From Rhytidiadelphus loreus (lineage: Eukaryota; Streptophyta; Bryopsida; Hypnales; Hylocomiaceae): a DNA stretch of 64,000 nucleotides. The stretch spans positions 57,641,348-57,705,347 of the forward strand of contig OX344764.1 in the NCBI GenBank assembly GCA_947034895.1, in the 5' to 3' direction. Each line of letters opens with the position of its first letter. Position 1 is the stretch's first letter. Made by a program: the position numbers and the translations under genes. Of this stretch, positions 1 to 12,707 are shown one piece after another. A model generated the notes under the pieces. That model made no database searches. It had not been told where the DNA came from and was given only the letters and a program-made list of their open reading frames with translations.

Positions 1-88
1 CTGCACTTGCGTATTAATCATTCGCTAGGTCACTTATTGCTAAATTCTCAAGGACCTTGTCTCTTTCCTTGTTTGTGTCTTGTGATAG

Positions 89-708
89 GAGGGATATAAA
101 TCAGCGGAAATCTCTCATCCTAGCAAAGGCCTACATATTCTTGTTGCGGAAGATAACATTGTGAATCAACGTGTTGCTGTTACTCTCTTACAAAAGTGGG
201 GTCACACAACAGTGTTAGCGTGCAATGGCCTGGAGGCTGTTGAGAAGTCCACAGAGGAGGATTTTGATCTCATATTAATGGATGTAAGTACATCGACTAA
301 ATGTCAAAATTGATATAGCCCCTGACCCTTTCTTTCGTGGGTACGTACTAGTTTTTTGCCATTTACTCTACCCTTGCAATTGATTTGCCACTTGATGGTT
401 TCTTATTTGTTGTGGCGCAGGTACAAATGCCTGTTCTGGACGGATTTCAGGCAACGACAAAGATAAGGGAAATGGAAAAGAAGAGAGATCCAAGCCGTGG
501 AGAGAGAATTCGATTCATGCCTGTTGTAGCCATGACCGCGCATGCCATGTCTGGTGACGCAGAGCGTATCATGTCCGCAGGGATGGATGCATATATCAGC
601 AAGCCTTTAAATGCGAAAAAACTTCAGGAGCTTCTTCACTCAGTTGCATCAGGGCAGCTGCAGAAGTCCAGTTCTTTCAGGGTCATAGTTGACGATGATG
701 TCAGATAA
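89..708 (+). CDS. Receiver domain at the C-terminus of a hybrid histidine kinase (partial, 3' end of gene)
   Basis: Two exons are visible, about 89-283 and 421-708, joined across a GT-AG intron (284-420). The 5' part of the gene lies outside the window, and the acceptor at 87-88 is my choice. The joined reading frame gives a complete response-regulator receiver: the acidic pocket HILVAEDN, the phospho-acceptor Asp in LILMDVQMP right at the exon junction, and the conserved Lys in DAYISKPL, with MTAHAM between them. In this family the Asp accepts phosphate from a His kinase domain and passes it to HPt proteins (cytokinin, ethylene, osmosensing or PAS-type hybrid kinases). The Nik1-like wording of MTAHAM and SKPL suggests a hybrid sensor kinase rather than an ARR-type regulator, but the kinase part is not in view. 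The protein stops about 25 residues after the domain. It converges on the radial spoke gene. Confidence 0.85.
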
Positions 709-1490
709 CACTGAGACTTCGAAGTATCTTTCATTTGATTTGCCTGTCTAAATCTTGGAAAAAATGGATACTTGCCAAGCACCCGAGGATTGGACCATTT
801 AAATCTGGTGAGTTGAGTTTCTCGCGGTTATCCGCCCAAAAGACTCTGATTACAGAACCAGGGTGTTTGTATTTCATCTATTTAGTGTAGATGCTAGTCG
901 TAGCTACACTTACATTTGCAAAATTCTTAAATGAGAAGCATGCATTGTAAGGAGGCAGTTAGAAAGAACCCTTTCAGTCTATAGAGGAGACCTCTCTCAT
1001 TGACGGTAGCGGGGGTGTCTTACAGAACTGGTAGCGCCTTGGGCAGTCCTCATCCAGGAGATGGAGTCCACACTTGACGTCAGTGCCCGCATTAGCAGCG
1101 CAATTCTTGAGCTCGATTTTGTACAGAAGCAATTCTTGCTGTAAACTCTGATGAAACCATGTACAATTTTACTTTGGCGGATGGAGTATTTGCGAGGGGT
1201 TGCATTGATTCCCATCTAGAACCACTTACGAGTTTAGTACGAAGTAGTATACAACTTTGTAACTGCTAGTATATGGACAGGAATGATGAGGTTTTTTTCT
1301 ATCAACAGTGGCAATCAATGGGCTCACTCAGAATGCAGATTAACTCAGTATTATCTATTATAGTCACTTTTTTCCTTCAAGTGATGATCAATCTCACTTG
1401 CTATTTCATTTCTCTCTCTGACCTGCTACTCTCCTCTTTGTTTGTTGCTTCTCTTTATGATGTTTGCTCTGGTGGAATCTGAACTCTGGC
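709..1490. other. Intergenic region between two convergent genes
   Basis: This holds the 3' ends of the receiver-domain gene (+) and the radial spoke gene (-). I see no supported coding frame. The short open frames at 997-1215 and 1273-1482 have no recognisable content. Confidence 0.6.
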
Positions 1491-4400
1491 TCAATACTCT
1501 TCTTCCCCTTCTCCTTCCTCGCCCTCTTCTCCTTCCTCGCCCTCACCAGGAGGTGGCTCAGGCTTGGGTGGGAGGTCGGTGGCCTCCACGAGCTCGCCAG
1601 CGTATTCTTTCATCACGGGAGGAGGCATGGTGGGCTTGAACCTCTCGTTTTTGACGCCGTAGCCGACATAGATGTTGCTGAAGCTGGTGGGCGTGGCCAC
1701 GCAGTAGGCACCTGGCCAGAGATGCGACCGCAGGCACACCACTTGGTGCTTCAGGTTCTTAATGCTGGAGCTTCTGCAGGAGGACCAGGCTTTGACGCCT
1801 TCGATGCCGTGGAGGTCTTTGTCTTCCGCAATGGATCGCAGGGAACCTGGTTCTTCTTCGGGCTCCTCGGGTTCTTCGGCCTCGTCCTCTTCCCCTTCCT
1901 CGCCTTCCTCCCCTTGGGAGGCTTCCTCCTCGGGCTCCTCGGCTTCCTCCTCGCCCTCGCCTTCGGGCTCCTCGTACTTCGTGCAGCGTCCTTGCTTGGG
2001 GATCATGGCGTTCTTGTGCACCCAGCCTTCCAGCGTTGCCAGCTCTTCTGCGGGCGGCATTTGGAAATCCTCAGCTGGCGTCACGGTTTGCCCTCCTCCC
2101 TCGTCCTCTGAAGCCTGCGCCCCTCAACAAGACGGAAGATTTTTCATGCCACGATTCAAGGTAAAATCTGGTTTTGGTAATTGGTGAGACAAAACACTAT
2201 TTGCAAGGTCCTAGTCTTCTTTGGTGCGATTTCCCAGTTAGGAACTGTTGGAGTAACTGGTGTTCCGAAGATTGGCATGACTAACGTTTGGGAAACTGAC
2301 TGCTAAATTGAAAATAATTTTCAGAATTTAAGCTATTTCTGGTGCAAACAGATCAAATATTGGCTTTTCATTTACACTGGCGGACCAGGTCTACGACTTG
2401 GTTTTCCAACTCTGTGTGACCCTTTAAGGTTTGGTGATGTGAAGGCGAAGAAGAAGTGAGCAGCCGTCTTGGATTTGAGCGTAACGTACCGAGTAGTACC
2501 CACCAGGTGCAATTTGGGTTGCATGTCCAATTCTTGCAATTTGAGCTCGTAGGTAGTTCATCTCAATTCCAGGGAAAGCTGGGTACCCTGACACTTCTGC
2601 CTGCAGATAATATAGTAAATTGTTATCATAGTAATAGTTTTTAGTTCATCAAGTGAAAGTAGAAGGCCAAAGGTTTGTTTAAATTACAATATTCGTTCAC
2701 GTGCTTCAAATTCCTGAAGTTCCACTTTGTTTTGTGTTAGCACCAATTTCAATCATCTATTTCTTTTTCAATAATCTTCCTTTTTTTTTCAACAATCTAT
2801 TTTCTATCAATCTCATTATTGCTCTCTTCGTACTTTTTCTTAGAATTTTTTTTGTTAGTGAACAAGTCATTCTGAGATTTCTTCTTGTGATTTGATTGGT
2901 CACCTACTCGATTCATTCTTTTCTATTTCAATAATATGAATACGGTATGATATCTGAGCTCGGTTACAAATGAGGATTCAGTTGCTTAAAACGGAACGTG
3001 GACGTGAGGGATTATTTGCGCACCTCAGGGTCGCCAGTGAGGTATTTCTTCAATTGTCTTGCGGTTTTGATCTGTAATGGCGTCACAGGCGGCAGCTTTT
3101 TGCAGACGTCTCCCGGTCTATGGCAGTACCAGTACACCATAGCGTTGGTGCCAACGCCTTCCTCAGGTGGAATGCCGTCTGTTGGCCGTCCCCAGTTTTT
3201 TTTTTTCTTGGGCTTCTCTTCGCCTTCTTCGTCTTCCTCCCCTTCTTCTCCTTCTTCCCCCTCTTCCTCTTCGTCTGCATCTGCTCCCTCTTTCAGTGTG
3301 CTTTCAAACACGTAGTAGTTGCTGCCCATGCCAGTCATCCAGGTTATCACTTGCTGTCATTTTGTTTCTGGAGACAAAAACTGGAAAGTGATTCAGCTTG
3401 ATGTGGTGGGGCTTACTTGGAGATGCCAAAAAACTTTCCGAAGAATCGGACTGTTTCAATACTGAACTTGGGGTCGTCCCCAAGTTGCTTTAACGCTAAA
3501 ATAACAAGGTACGTGTCCATTCTACCAATTCCACAACCACATGCATCGAAGAAGACGCTGTCCATGAGCATATTTTGTGCTTCAAACTCGTTTGCAGGAG
3601 GCTCTTCTTCTTCCTCGGGAGGCGCTTCTTCTTCCTCCCCTTCTTCACCCTCTTTCTTCGGTTCTTCTTCTTCCTTTGGAGGTTCTGGTTCTTTCTGACT
3701 GTAGTCATGCGACTGTTAGTTTTTGACGATGTAGTTGGGATTGACCCGACATTTTGCACTTTGACCCCTAAGTGCCCAACTAAGAAGAGGAAGTCCATTT
3801 TGATCGATTGTAATGACTTTCAAAACATATCCTTTGTGTTAAAAAAGCATATTGTATGATTTCCTCTATCTACAGGTATATTTTTGTACCTCCTTTGAAG
3901 CTTTTTATTGGAATATTTATTTCAACATCAATAGATATGGAAGCGGCCATTGTTGGCCATTTCAGCAGTTGGGGCTTAAATTGGGAATCATTAAACGAAG
4001 GGTGAAGTGATATATACCAGAAGAGTGTGAAGAAATTCTTGACAGGTTCCACATCCTTTGGATCTCTTCCCCCTTGAACCGGCTTCTCCCCTTCATGGGA
4101 CACAAACCGAGTTTTCTTCAGAATGAAGCTTGTTTCTAAAATGTCTACTGCATTCTTTGTCTTTGCTTGCAATACCTGAAAAATGAGGTAAAGGATACTC
4201 TTTCCGTTCCTTTAAGAATTTTCACACATGCAGGAAAGCAATTTCTCTAGAGATCTGTATAGAGGTGTGTAGACATCACTTTGGGTACAAGAGCCGAATC
4301 AAATTTTTGTCACTAGGTTAGAATTTCTTGTGCAATCATTCAAAGTTAAAGGTTATGGACTATAAGTGACGGTAGACAAATCCTTTTCCATAGACATTTA

Positions 4401-4759
4401 GCCAAGTCGTGCTCACTCCCAACTTGCTAATTGTAAGCGACCAACCTAGTGCATTGGAAAAGATTAGTTTCTGTTGGTAACTGGGGTCAGTAAATAGAAG
4501 ACGGGATCAGGTTCTTTATTGTTTTAGCATTCTCTATTTTATATTTCATATGCAGTGCAGAAAAGAGAACCACCCAATCCTAATCAATTTTTATTTGATT
4601 GTCAAGTTGTGGTGGTGCTTGTGGAGGGGGAGAGGGATTGTGGCAAAATGTGCTTACGCTGCGGACAATCTCAGAGATGTGTGTGAACGCATCGTCTCCT
4701 GTGCTTGTGCTCAGGGTTTTCAAGTATGCCAAAGCATCTTCCACGGACATCCCTGCCAT
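1491..4759 (-). CDS. Radial spoke head protein, RSP4/RSP6 (RSPH4A/RSPH6A) family
   Basis: Six exons on the minus strand: 4759-4658, 4175-4018, 3698-3417, 3321-3024, 2600-2490 and 2114-1491. Phases close exactly and give 524 aa. Family landmarks appear in the right order: an N-terminal helical part ([21 protein letters not shown]), the conserved block around [10 protein letters not shown] and [63 protein letters not shown] (about 345-350), [10 protein letters not shown] and [13 protein letters not shown]. In the family this protein forms the head of the axonemal radial spoke, which contacts the central pair and controls flagellar bending. In a plant it implies flagellated sperm and male-specific expression. 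Glu/Gly-rich acidic stretches interrupt it in exons 3, 4 and 6, and the tail ends GEEEY. The ATG is the first after an in-frame stop. Identity is firm; individual splice sites are inferred. Confidence 0.92.
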
Positions 4760-6064
4760 GATTTCCTGCAGCAGGCTGCTCGAAACTCCCTCAGCGCTGG
4801 TGTTATTTCCTCATGCCCTCTTGGTGCCCCTTATTTTTGGTTGACTCCAGTTCTGGCTACGCTGAATTTAATTGCATTTCTGTAGTATAATTTCTTACTT
4901 ACGTCTCAAATATTTTTTAGGTCTCCAGTAACCATTTCTTTTTGTTTTGGAACCTCTATTGATCACTCCTCCTTTCCTGCAAGTAAACCTTCCGTTTTAT
5001 TCGATAACCGCTATTATCCTTCTACCTGCCAATTTATTCATCCTTTCCCACTTCTAGAATCCAACACACGATTCATTGGGTAGCCTCTGGAGCATAGGAT
5101 TTCCTTGATCTAATTTATGCACTGTGGAATGAGGAAGTCGACAGTGAAAAAACGTGTGATCGTTTTTTGTTAGCGCAGTCATTGCATGGAAATTAGTCTA
5201 CAAAGTTGCATTCTGGTGATGCATTTTAGGGTTATGATGGTAAGGTAGAATTCTTGTGAAGCAGGTGAAGCTGCATTCTAGGTGGCGGTTTCCACTCGGG
5301 GCAAAGTTCCCTGAGCCCTGTTCTAATGTTCCTTAATTCCAACCTTGGAAGCAAGGGTTCACATACGGTGTACTCACATATGCTTTGCTGTTTCGGTTTC
5401 AATGAAAGTGAAATGTAGATCAATTCTTTCTAAAAGTGGGGTTGGAAACTTGGAATTGATACTTACCAAGGAGCTTCATGATTTTCCACCTCGTTGAATT
5501 CGTGAACCGACTTGTGTGACCATTTGTTGAGGAGTTGTGCAGTCGACTTTGTGCAAGAGTGGTTTCAAGAGTTTCACTAAAACCATTAACGTCAAGGGAC
5601 AGAAACTTAGACATGCTCCCAGTGTAAATCGGCATCATCCATAATACAGAGAGAAGTAGAGAGAACTATAGTAAAACCACCCATAACCAACCAAATAAGC
5701 AACTGGGGACATGATATGGAGTATACTAAGGTGAAGGAGATATTTCCACGGGTGTAGAGATAGAAATGAGGGGATTGCCGAATTTGGTAATTTTTTTGCT
5801 TGAACTGAAATTACTATAAATTTTGGAAGGCAAAAGTTGGTATAATCTATATTCAATGCGTAGACTATTCCAAAACCGCTCATTTTAGAGACTACTTCTT
5901 GTTCACTTTGGCACTCTAAACCAAGTAGATGTATCATGAAAGTGTATCATGAAAGGAGGAATTGATGGTAGGAAATCAAGAACTCATGTTTTGAAATTAG
6001 TTTTGAATTTAAAACACTCTATTGATTGTTGATGGGGTTGTGGTTGGTGATGGGTGGTTCTACC

Positions 6065-6982
6065 TTAACCCCTAAAGGACCAAACATTGTTTTTTTTGGC
6101 AACGTAGCGATTTTGGGTAGCTCAGTGCAAATGGAATTTTTATTTTTCTTCTTTGAAATTTCCACCCAACAATTTTCATAACTTTTGATTACCTGGTTCA
6201 AAAGTTATTGCATGATATATAATTTTCAGTGTTCGGCTAGTAATTTTCAATGTTTGGCCGGCAGCCTGAGCAGAAGTTTTGAATCATTCCATTTTGATTA
6301 ATGAGATGAAAGTTATGAGGAATTTTAGTTTTGAATCATTCCATTTTGATTAATGAAATGAAAGTTACGAGGAATTTAGTTTTGATTAGTTTGTGGGTAG
6401 TTATGGAATCTCTACTCTAAAATAAACTTTGAAGTCCTTTATTTAACTCGATTTTAAATATTTTTGGGAAAAAATAAAAACTTTAGATATATATTGTTTA
6501 TTGCAATATTGCAACCATTGGGATTGACATTTTTCAATTTCATAAATAAATTGTTAACAATTTAGTATTTTTAAATATTCTCTACTTCTTTCTACTTATT
6601 ATTTTTTTCCTATATGTTGTATAATTTCAAATGATCTGAAAATTTTCAAACATGTATCCAACTTGCCTTGAAAAAGTAATCCAAAGATTAACAACCATTT
6701 TGGACATTTTTTCATACAAATGTGACCTTGTGAAGTGCAGCTGCCCATATTTTCACAGGGCCAAAAAAAGGATTTTGTGTCACTTCAAATGATAATATCT
6801 TGCAATCTACACAGTGGAAAATTCTGAAATTTTTTCCACATATTCTCAAACCAATTTACTACAAAATCCTACGGTTGCATGTTTCTTAAAATGTTTTTTT
6901 TCTAAAATTTGGTACTTGTCTTAGAAATGACAGTTTTGGAGCAGTTTTGGTGAAAACATAATCTCTGACGTTTAGCGATTAG
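6065..6982. mobile_element. TTAA-flanked terminal-inverted-repeat element, long class, copy 1
   Basis: It begins TTAACCCCTAAAGGACC and ends in a decayed inverse (RC of the end: CTAATCGCTAAACGTCAG). Its interior matches the element at 47242-48095 in reverse orientation; for example, the GCAGCTGC block beside TTTTCACAGGG is shared. There is no coding capacity. Confidence 0.6.
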
Positions 6983-7404
6983 TAGCTAAGCCACTTCATT
7001 TTTACAAATAGTCCATTCCAAAATGACAATTTAGGTAAATGACCAATCTATACTTCAGGAACAATCAAGTGATACCAACCAAGAAACAAAAACAAAGAGT
7101 CCAACTTAGTCCAATTGTCACTAGTGGGTGGGGTGATTTGGTGGCCATTTGCACCAAATAATGGGTTTTGCACCATGCCCTTGGAACACAATTATTATAG
7201 AAAGGGTGGGAAATTGCTACAAAACTTCAAATTTAAAAAAAAAATCTTGGATGAAATTGCCAAATTGTGGATGAAAACAAAATTATGGATATGTGTTATG
7301 TACTAATGTGATATTTTCTATCCAATATGTGGATGAATGTTGAAATTTGGTGCACCACAACATTTAATATCTCCACTTTGGCGCTTCATAAAAAAATGAA
7401 AAAA

Positions 7405-7775
7405 AAAACTTGACAAATGTTTAGAGAAATCAACAATCCACCAATCTTAGTTAAATATGGGAACATTTTTATGACACTTTGGAAGGCACATACAAAACCA
7501 AAATCTAGAGAAATCTAGAAAAATTAGCAATCCATCAATCTTAATTATATATGAGAACATTTTTATGATACTTTGGGGGACACATACAAAACCAAAATCT
7601 AGAGAAATCTAGAGAAATCAACAATCCACCAATCTTAGTTAAATATGGGAATGGTTTAATGACACTTAGAGAACATGGTTTAATGGAAGTCTACTTCTCA
7701 ATAGTCCACCGAACATAGTTAAATATGAGAACTATTTAATGACACTTTGGGGGACACAATTTCATGATAGTCTAC
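7405..7775. repeat. Tandem repeat, period about 94 bp, three to four imperfect copies
   Basis: The phrase AACAATCCACCAATCTTAG or a close variant recurs at about 7431, 7525 and 7619, with a weaker fourth copy near 7700. Each is followed by TTAAATATGRGAAC and ATGACACTTTGG-like text. Confidence 0.75.
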
Positions 7776-8089
7776 TTGTAAGGAATGAGTATTGGGATGG
7801 TTTTGAATTTTGATGTTTTGCAAATGAATTTCATCCAATTATAAAAATTCAAGAGAGTTTGACCCTCATAGCAAAAGTAACCTCCCACAACTCCATAGTG
7901 ATCTCCTAAAGTCATGTGACTATAAAATTGTAGTTAATTGGTTAATACCCATAAGATGCATAGATTGCATCTTATGGATTACATCTTTTGTATATAGTAT
8001 TATATATTAGTATGAGGTAGATTACTACATCTTTTGAGTGCATTGGCATTGGCATTGTAATATAAATGTCACAATGCAATCAAATCAAA

Positions 8090-8640
8090 AAAAAATTTAA
8101 TCCCCCAATTCCTCCCCAAGGAAATTTAAATTAAATTATATTAATTTTTTTCCTAAAATCCACCCACCATCCCACCACTTGTAATTTTCAGGTGAGGGTG
8201 GGGGTGGCATTCAATATGGGACAAATTTCATATCCACGTATTGTAACCATACCATGACCATATCTGTACCCCGCACTTGTATCCATATCCATATATCATA
8301 TCGTATCTATATCTGAACATGTATTTCATATCCATATCTAGGGGGTGTTTTCAAGATCAATGGCATCCGGGGGAAGATTTATTTTTATTTTTAAATCAAT
8401 AGCTCTTTTATTTTTTGTTGGAGGGAGCGGGGAGGAAATCAAGGAAATCAAGGAAATCAAGGAAATCGAGGAAATCGAGGTTTCGCCTCTTTTCAGCACA
8501 TTGTGTATTACATATTAGTATTAGATAATCATATCCATATAAGTATCCGTATTAAGATTGACAGTAGGAGAGGGGGGTCCAAATTTTTTCACTTCAGATC
8601 AATGGCTCAAGCTTTCCAAGAAGAAATTTAATCAACGACT
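8090..8640. repeat. Dispersed repeat with degenerate ATATCC-rich core (copy 1)
   Basis: Shares blocks such as the CCACCACTTGTAATTTTCAG region, GGTGGCATTCAATATGG and GAAGATTTATTTTTATTTTT with the reverse complement of 60615-61085. The middle is a run of degenerate TATCCATATC words. It also carries a 9-bp tandem repeat (GGAAATCAA type, about five units) at 8434-8480. Confidence 0.7.
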
Positions 8641-9400
8641 GGGGGGCTGAATTTTCCCCTCCCAGATTGACGGGTCTGGATTTTTATGGGGGCCGAGCAT
8701 GTGTTAATCACACGGGCTGTGTTTGCATACATATGTTAAAATATGACACAAATGACATCCTTTACTTCAAATCTCTCTACTTTGTCTCCATACACTTGTA
8801 TCACCAATCTACAACCAGCAATTTAACCACCTTTCAGATCACTAAGATTGTTTGGTCCCAATAGTTAACCGAATAGAAGATAAGCAGGAACTCTGCAAAG
8901 TTGCACCAATTACGAGATAGCCAGACATAAACGGGTCCTTGCAACCAAGGTGCTCCATGCACATGTAGATAGACTGAGTAGAAGAACGACAAATCATTGA
9001 AACCTGTGCGCAAGATAAAAGTCGGAATCAGCTTTTTATAGATCATGAACTGGCTCGATCCAATTGTTCCAATTTAGTCATGAGGAATGTTTGAATCGCC
9101 GCCATCATAACTGTATACAGGGATCAAACTTTCAGAGCATGCTCCCAATACATCGTCTCTTTGAGCTTTTGCGTGAACTAGGAACGGAATTCCTTCAACA
9201 ATATCCCCAACCCCGTTTTAAAATCTGAGTCAATTAGCACCTCAAGTATCTACACAAGACTTGACGTTGTCAATTTCTACAAGCATTTCTCTAGTCCTGA
9301 TTCCACTAGCGACAATGTTGGAGAGCTCTGTTCTGAAAATTTATCGCAAGTGGCAAATGCGAATAACAGAACCTTGGCTTCTTGGTAGATGGCAGTATGT

Positions 9401-11126
9401 TTAGGTATCGACAACCATAGGCTCAGCTCCACTAGCAATCTCGACCGCTGGGAGTTCAGGTGCGTCATAGTCCAAAGGATTCTTTTGTTCGTCATCTAAA
9501 GTGGTCTGCAAGTCATCCACCTGCGGGAAGTCAAAATCAACATGTCATTAGGTAAAATACACATCAAAGAATCACAGGTGTACTTACAAAAAAAAACTGT
9601 TACCAGCTTTAGACTATCCGCTACACTGAGTAAGAGGGATAATTGTTATTACATTAAACCCTATCATAACATTATCAAGGTGCTCTACGAGAGCACCCAT
9701 CTTACTGTTCATCTGCAAACAATCAATCAATATGGATGAAAAAGGTGTGCAATAGCATGTTGCTTCTGCTTGCTCACAAGTGTCAATTCAGGAGCTCTTG
9801 AAGTGATTGACATCATTGATGTCGGTCTCTTTCTTTGACACTCATGATGTAAGAGGATGAGAGTCAAAGAAATAAGATGTCACATGACAGGAGCATCTTG
9901 GATACCCTTGAATTGCAAATAGGCCCTAAATCCTTTATGACCTTGGTGTGGGAGTAAAATAAATCACAAAAACAAGAAGCTTACTGAAAGTCCTGAACCT
10001 TTTAAACATCCACTTACAACGTGCAAAAGTAGACCAAACTGCTTCTTGCGAAGCTCAATTGTTCGGGAAGCTGCATAATTCTCTGCTTCCAGCTGAACAA
10101 GCTCTTTCTCCAGGTCGTTTAATTGCTTTTGCGTCACTGCTCGTGGTGACTGGGCCGATATTAGCTTCCGGATTACTTCACACTCCTCCTTGTGTTGCCT
10201 CTCGATTTTCGCCAGTTCAAGTTGCACTTTCAAATCCTCAATATCCTGTTGTGCCTGTCCCAAATAACAAAAGGTCGACCATACGTTAGGAATAAGTCTA
10301 AACATACCGGTATACCATTAGACTATATGCAGGAATAATAGCATTCGCAATCTTCGATCTGTGCATTAGTGTCTTCTAATTCCAAGCTTCAAATGACAAC
10401 CAGATTCATCATATTGTGAAAATTATGTAAATCAGATGGGGCCAAAATCTACATCACTAGAACAATAAAGAACATTGCATGCATCGATCGGGAAAAAAAA
10501 AAGTTGAACCCAAAAAAATCTCCATATAACCCTAAACCCTAAAAAGTGCTTCAAAAAGCAAATGAAGCCAAATTAGAGCTCCTGGCTTAAACCTAATCTT
10601 CAATCTTTGAATCAGTATCTTACGATTCCGAGACTCAAATGACAACAAGAGGACCAAAACTATCCTCTTTTTTTCCAGTCTAGTACTATAAATGCACGCC
10701 TCGAAAACTCGAGTCATCAGTAAAAATTTAGACTCCAAACCAATCCCGGCAATGCACAAAGAATAATTGTGAAATGGAGCAGGAAAGGGCTTGACACAAA
10801 CAATGACGAACCTGAGCAATCTGCTGATTCAATTCCACATGCAACTCCTTGAAATTTTCCTGCTCCCGTCGGTTAGCATCAATCACGGCCTTGGTCTTCA
10901 ACAACGGCAGCTCAAACGTGGCCAACTCCTGCAGGAACGAGCGGTACAGCTTCTCGCACTCGCTGTATTTACTGTCCTCCTTCTCGATCTCGCCCGCCAA
11001 GGCCGTGAACTTCTTGATGAGCTTCTTCAACGGAGGCTCCCCGCGCGTGGTGGTCGTGCGCGTCAACAGACGTTGCCGGATCACCGCGTCGTCCTCCGCA
11101 AGGCTGATGGCGTAGTGCGCTGCCAT
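9401..11126 (-). CDS. THO7: THO complex subunit 7-like protein (THOC7/Mft1 family)
   Basis: Three exons: 11126-10812, 10254-10018 and 9520-9401. All junctions are phase 0 and the model gives 223 aa. The order fits plant THO7: an N-terminal block [13 protein letters not shown] then [10 protein letters not shown] and PLKKLIKKF, then a long, charged, mostly helical coiled-coil region (ELNQQIAQ joined to [29 protein letters not shown]), then KQFGLLLHV joined to [12 protein letters not shown]. It ends in a short acidic tail, EPMVVDT. In the family the protein is a coiled-coil subunit of the THO/TREX complex, which couples transcription to mRNA processing, export and small-RNA production in the nucleus. 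An upstream in-frame Met at about 11165 exists, but the chosen start matches family beginnings. A telo-box precedes the gene and another sits in intron 1. Confidence 0.88.
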
Positions 11127-11172
11127 GGCCACCACCGTTTGAACTCCAGATGAAAACCTTTTCAATCAAGTC

Positions 11173-11184
11173 CTAAACCCTAAA
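11173..11184 (-). promoter_or_regulatory. Telo-box upstream of the THO7-like gene
   Basis: The plus strand reads TAAACCCTAAACC about 47 bp upstream of the ATG. A second AACCCTAAACCC lies in intron 1 near 10530. AAACCCTAA boxes near transcription starts are known in plants for genes of translation and RNA metabolism; the role here is inferred. Confidence 0.5.
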
Positions 11185-12707
11185 CCTCACGAGACTTTTC
11201 AAATCTGCCGGAACATTTTCGGAGCAGCATTCCGTCGGGGTGGCGATGAAGGTCGAGATGGCGATGGTGAGGGCGCCCACTACGACCGGTTGGCCATAGC
11301 CAGAGAATTGGGTTTTTCCATCGGCCATTGAAGAAGATGAAGACAACATTGGCATGTTCTTCAACGTTTGCTAATTTTTGCTAACGTTTGCTAATTTTTG
11401 TTGAGTCATGGGGGAAGTGAAAAGACTATTTTAGATTCTCTTCTTTTGTAATTTTTGGACACCATATGGGAAAAATTCTGATTTTTCCAGCTATTTAAAA
11501 TGGATGTGCCCAAAAGCAACCCTTGACTTTCATGAACTGAGGTAAGGTGGTTGAATCAAAATCACCAATTTTTCTATCCAAAATCCTAGATAGTTCAATT
11601 TTCAAAATGATGAAATTTTGATGGGAAATTGTTAGCCTCATTGAGAGAACCCAATCCAAGTTGTTTGGTAATTTTCCAATAGTCACATGGCATTCTATAA
11701 ACTTTCAAAGTTAACAACATATATAGGGTGCCCTATTCATACTACTGAGATTCCCTTTAAACGGACATCTTTGAAGCATAAACTACTTCAATTGGTCTTA
11801 CGCAGTTGTAGTGGTTTTGAACTTTTGAGACATCAAATGAATCCTTTTCCATCAAAAAATAGTAGGCACAATTAGAAATGTGGCGTTTTTGGGTTCAACT
11901 ACCTTAGTTTATTTTTAGGGAAGAATTTGTAGAGAGCAATTTTAGAAAAGGCTCAAAATTAGCTACAATGATTTATAAAAGCTCAACTTAAAGATAATAA
12001 AATTGCTCTTGAAAATTTATAATATCTAATTGAAACTCGTCCAAATATTTGTATTGATTCATGCTAAAGCATTGTTTCTTCTTTCTACCAAAGATTACAA
12101 GATTTTTCTTGAAGCTTCTTCGATAAATATTAACTGGATGATGCATATATTTTTTATAACATTCATCATTCATTCAATAATGGATGATTGAGCACTTAGG
12201 ATTTAATTCCAATTCCAGATTAAAAATAGAAATTCTACTTTGAAATTAGTACATGTAACTACTTCCAAATAAGCAATTGAGCATAATCCCTAGCTTCTCA
12301 TAATATCAAGCTAATATTTGTTGAATCCTATTGAAAGTCAAAAGAATATTTTAGACTTTCTTCTTATGCATTTTGACATTGTATGAATGAACTAATTGTT
12401 GGAAATGTGTACATAAACATGACTCTAAATTCTCATGAATAGAGGCAAGAATTTATAGGGCGCAGTTTTTGAAAGAAGTCCTAATTAAGTATAGTTACCA
12501 TGGCCTTGGCCAAATTTCTGAGCAATTTGTTTTGGAGATTGCTTAAGTTTTTTTAAAATAATGTAATTGCTACTTAATAAATTCTTGATTTGTGGTGATT
12601 TTAATCACATATTTCTACCATTTAAAATTTTTAAACCTATATCTTTTATTGTAATTGAAGTTACCTCAAAGATTCATTTTGACTCTAATAAATATGAAAA
12701 TAGGCAT

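Larger units (their letters stand above)
4760..9400. other. AT-rich intergenic region with repeats
   Basis: No convincing gene. It contains a long TTAACCCC-ended element (6065-6982), a 94-bp tandem repeat (7405-7775), and one copy of a dispersed repeat (8090-8640). The segment 4760-6060 holds the radial spoke gene's presumed promoter and otherwise nothing I can identify. Confidence 0.5.

Noticed and set aside
1464..2187. Long plus-strand open frames of 215 and 141 aa
   Set aside because: They lie opposite the acidic coding exon of the radial spoke gene; GAA/GAG-rich coding DNA leaves the other strand open by composition.
2998..3798. Several overlapping open frames rich in Ser/Phe or Lys/Arg on both strands
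   Set aside because: Shadows of the Glu-rich exons 3 and 4 of the radial spoke gene.
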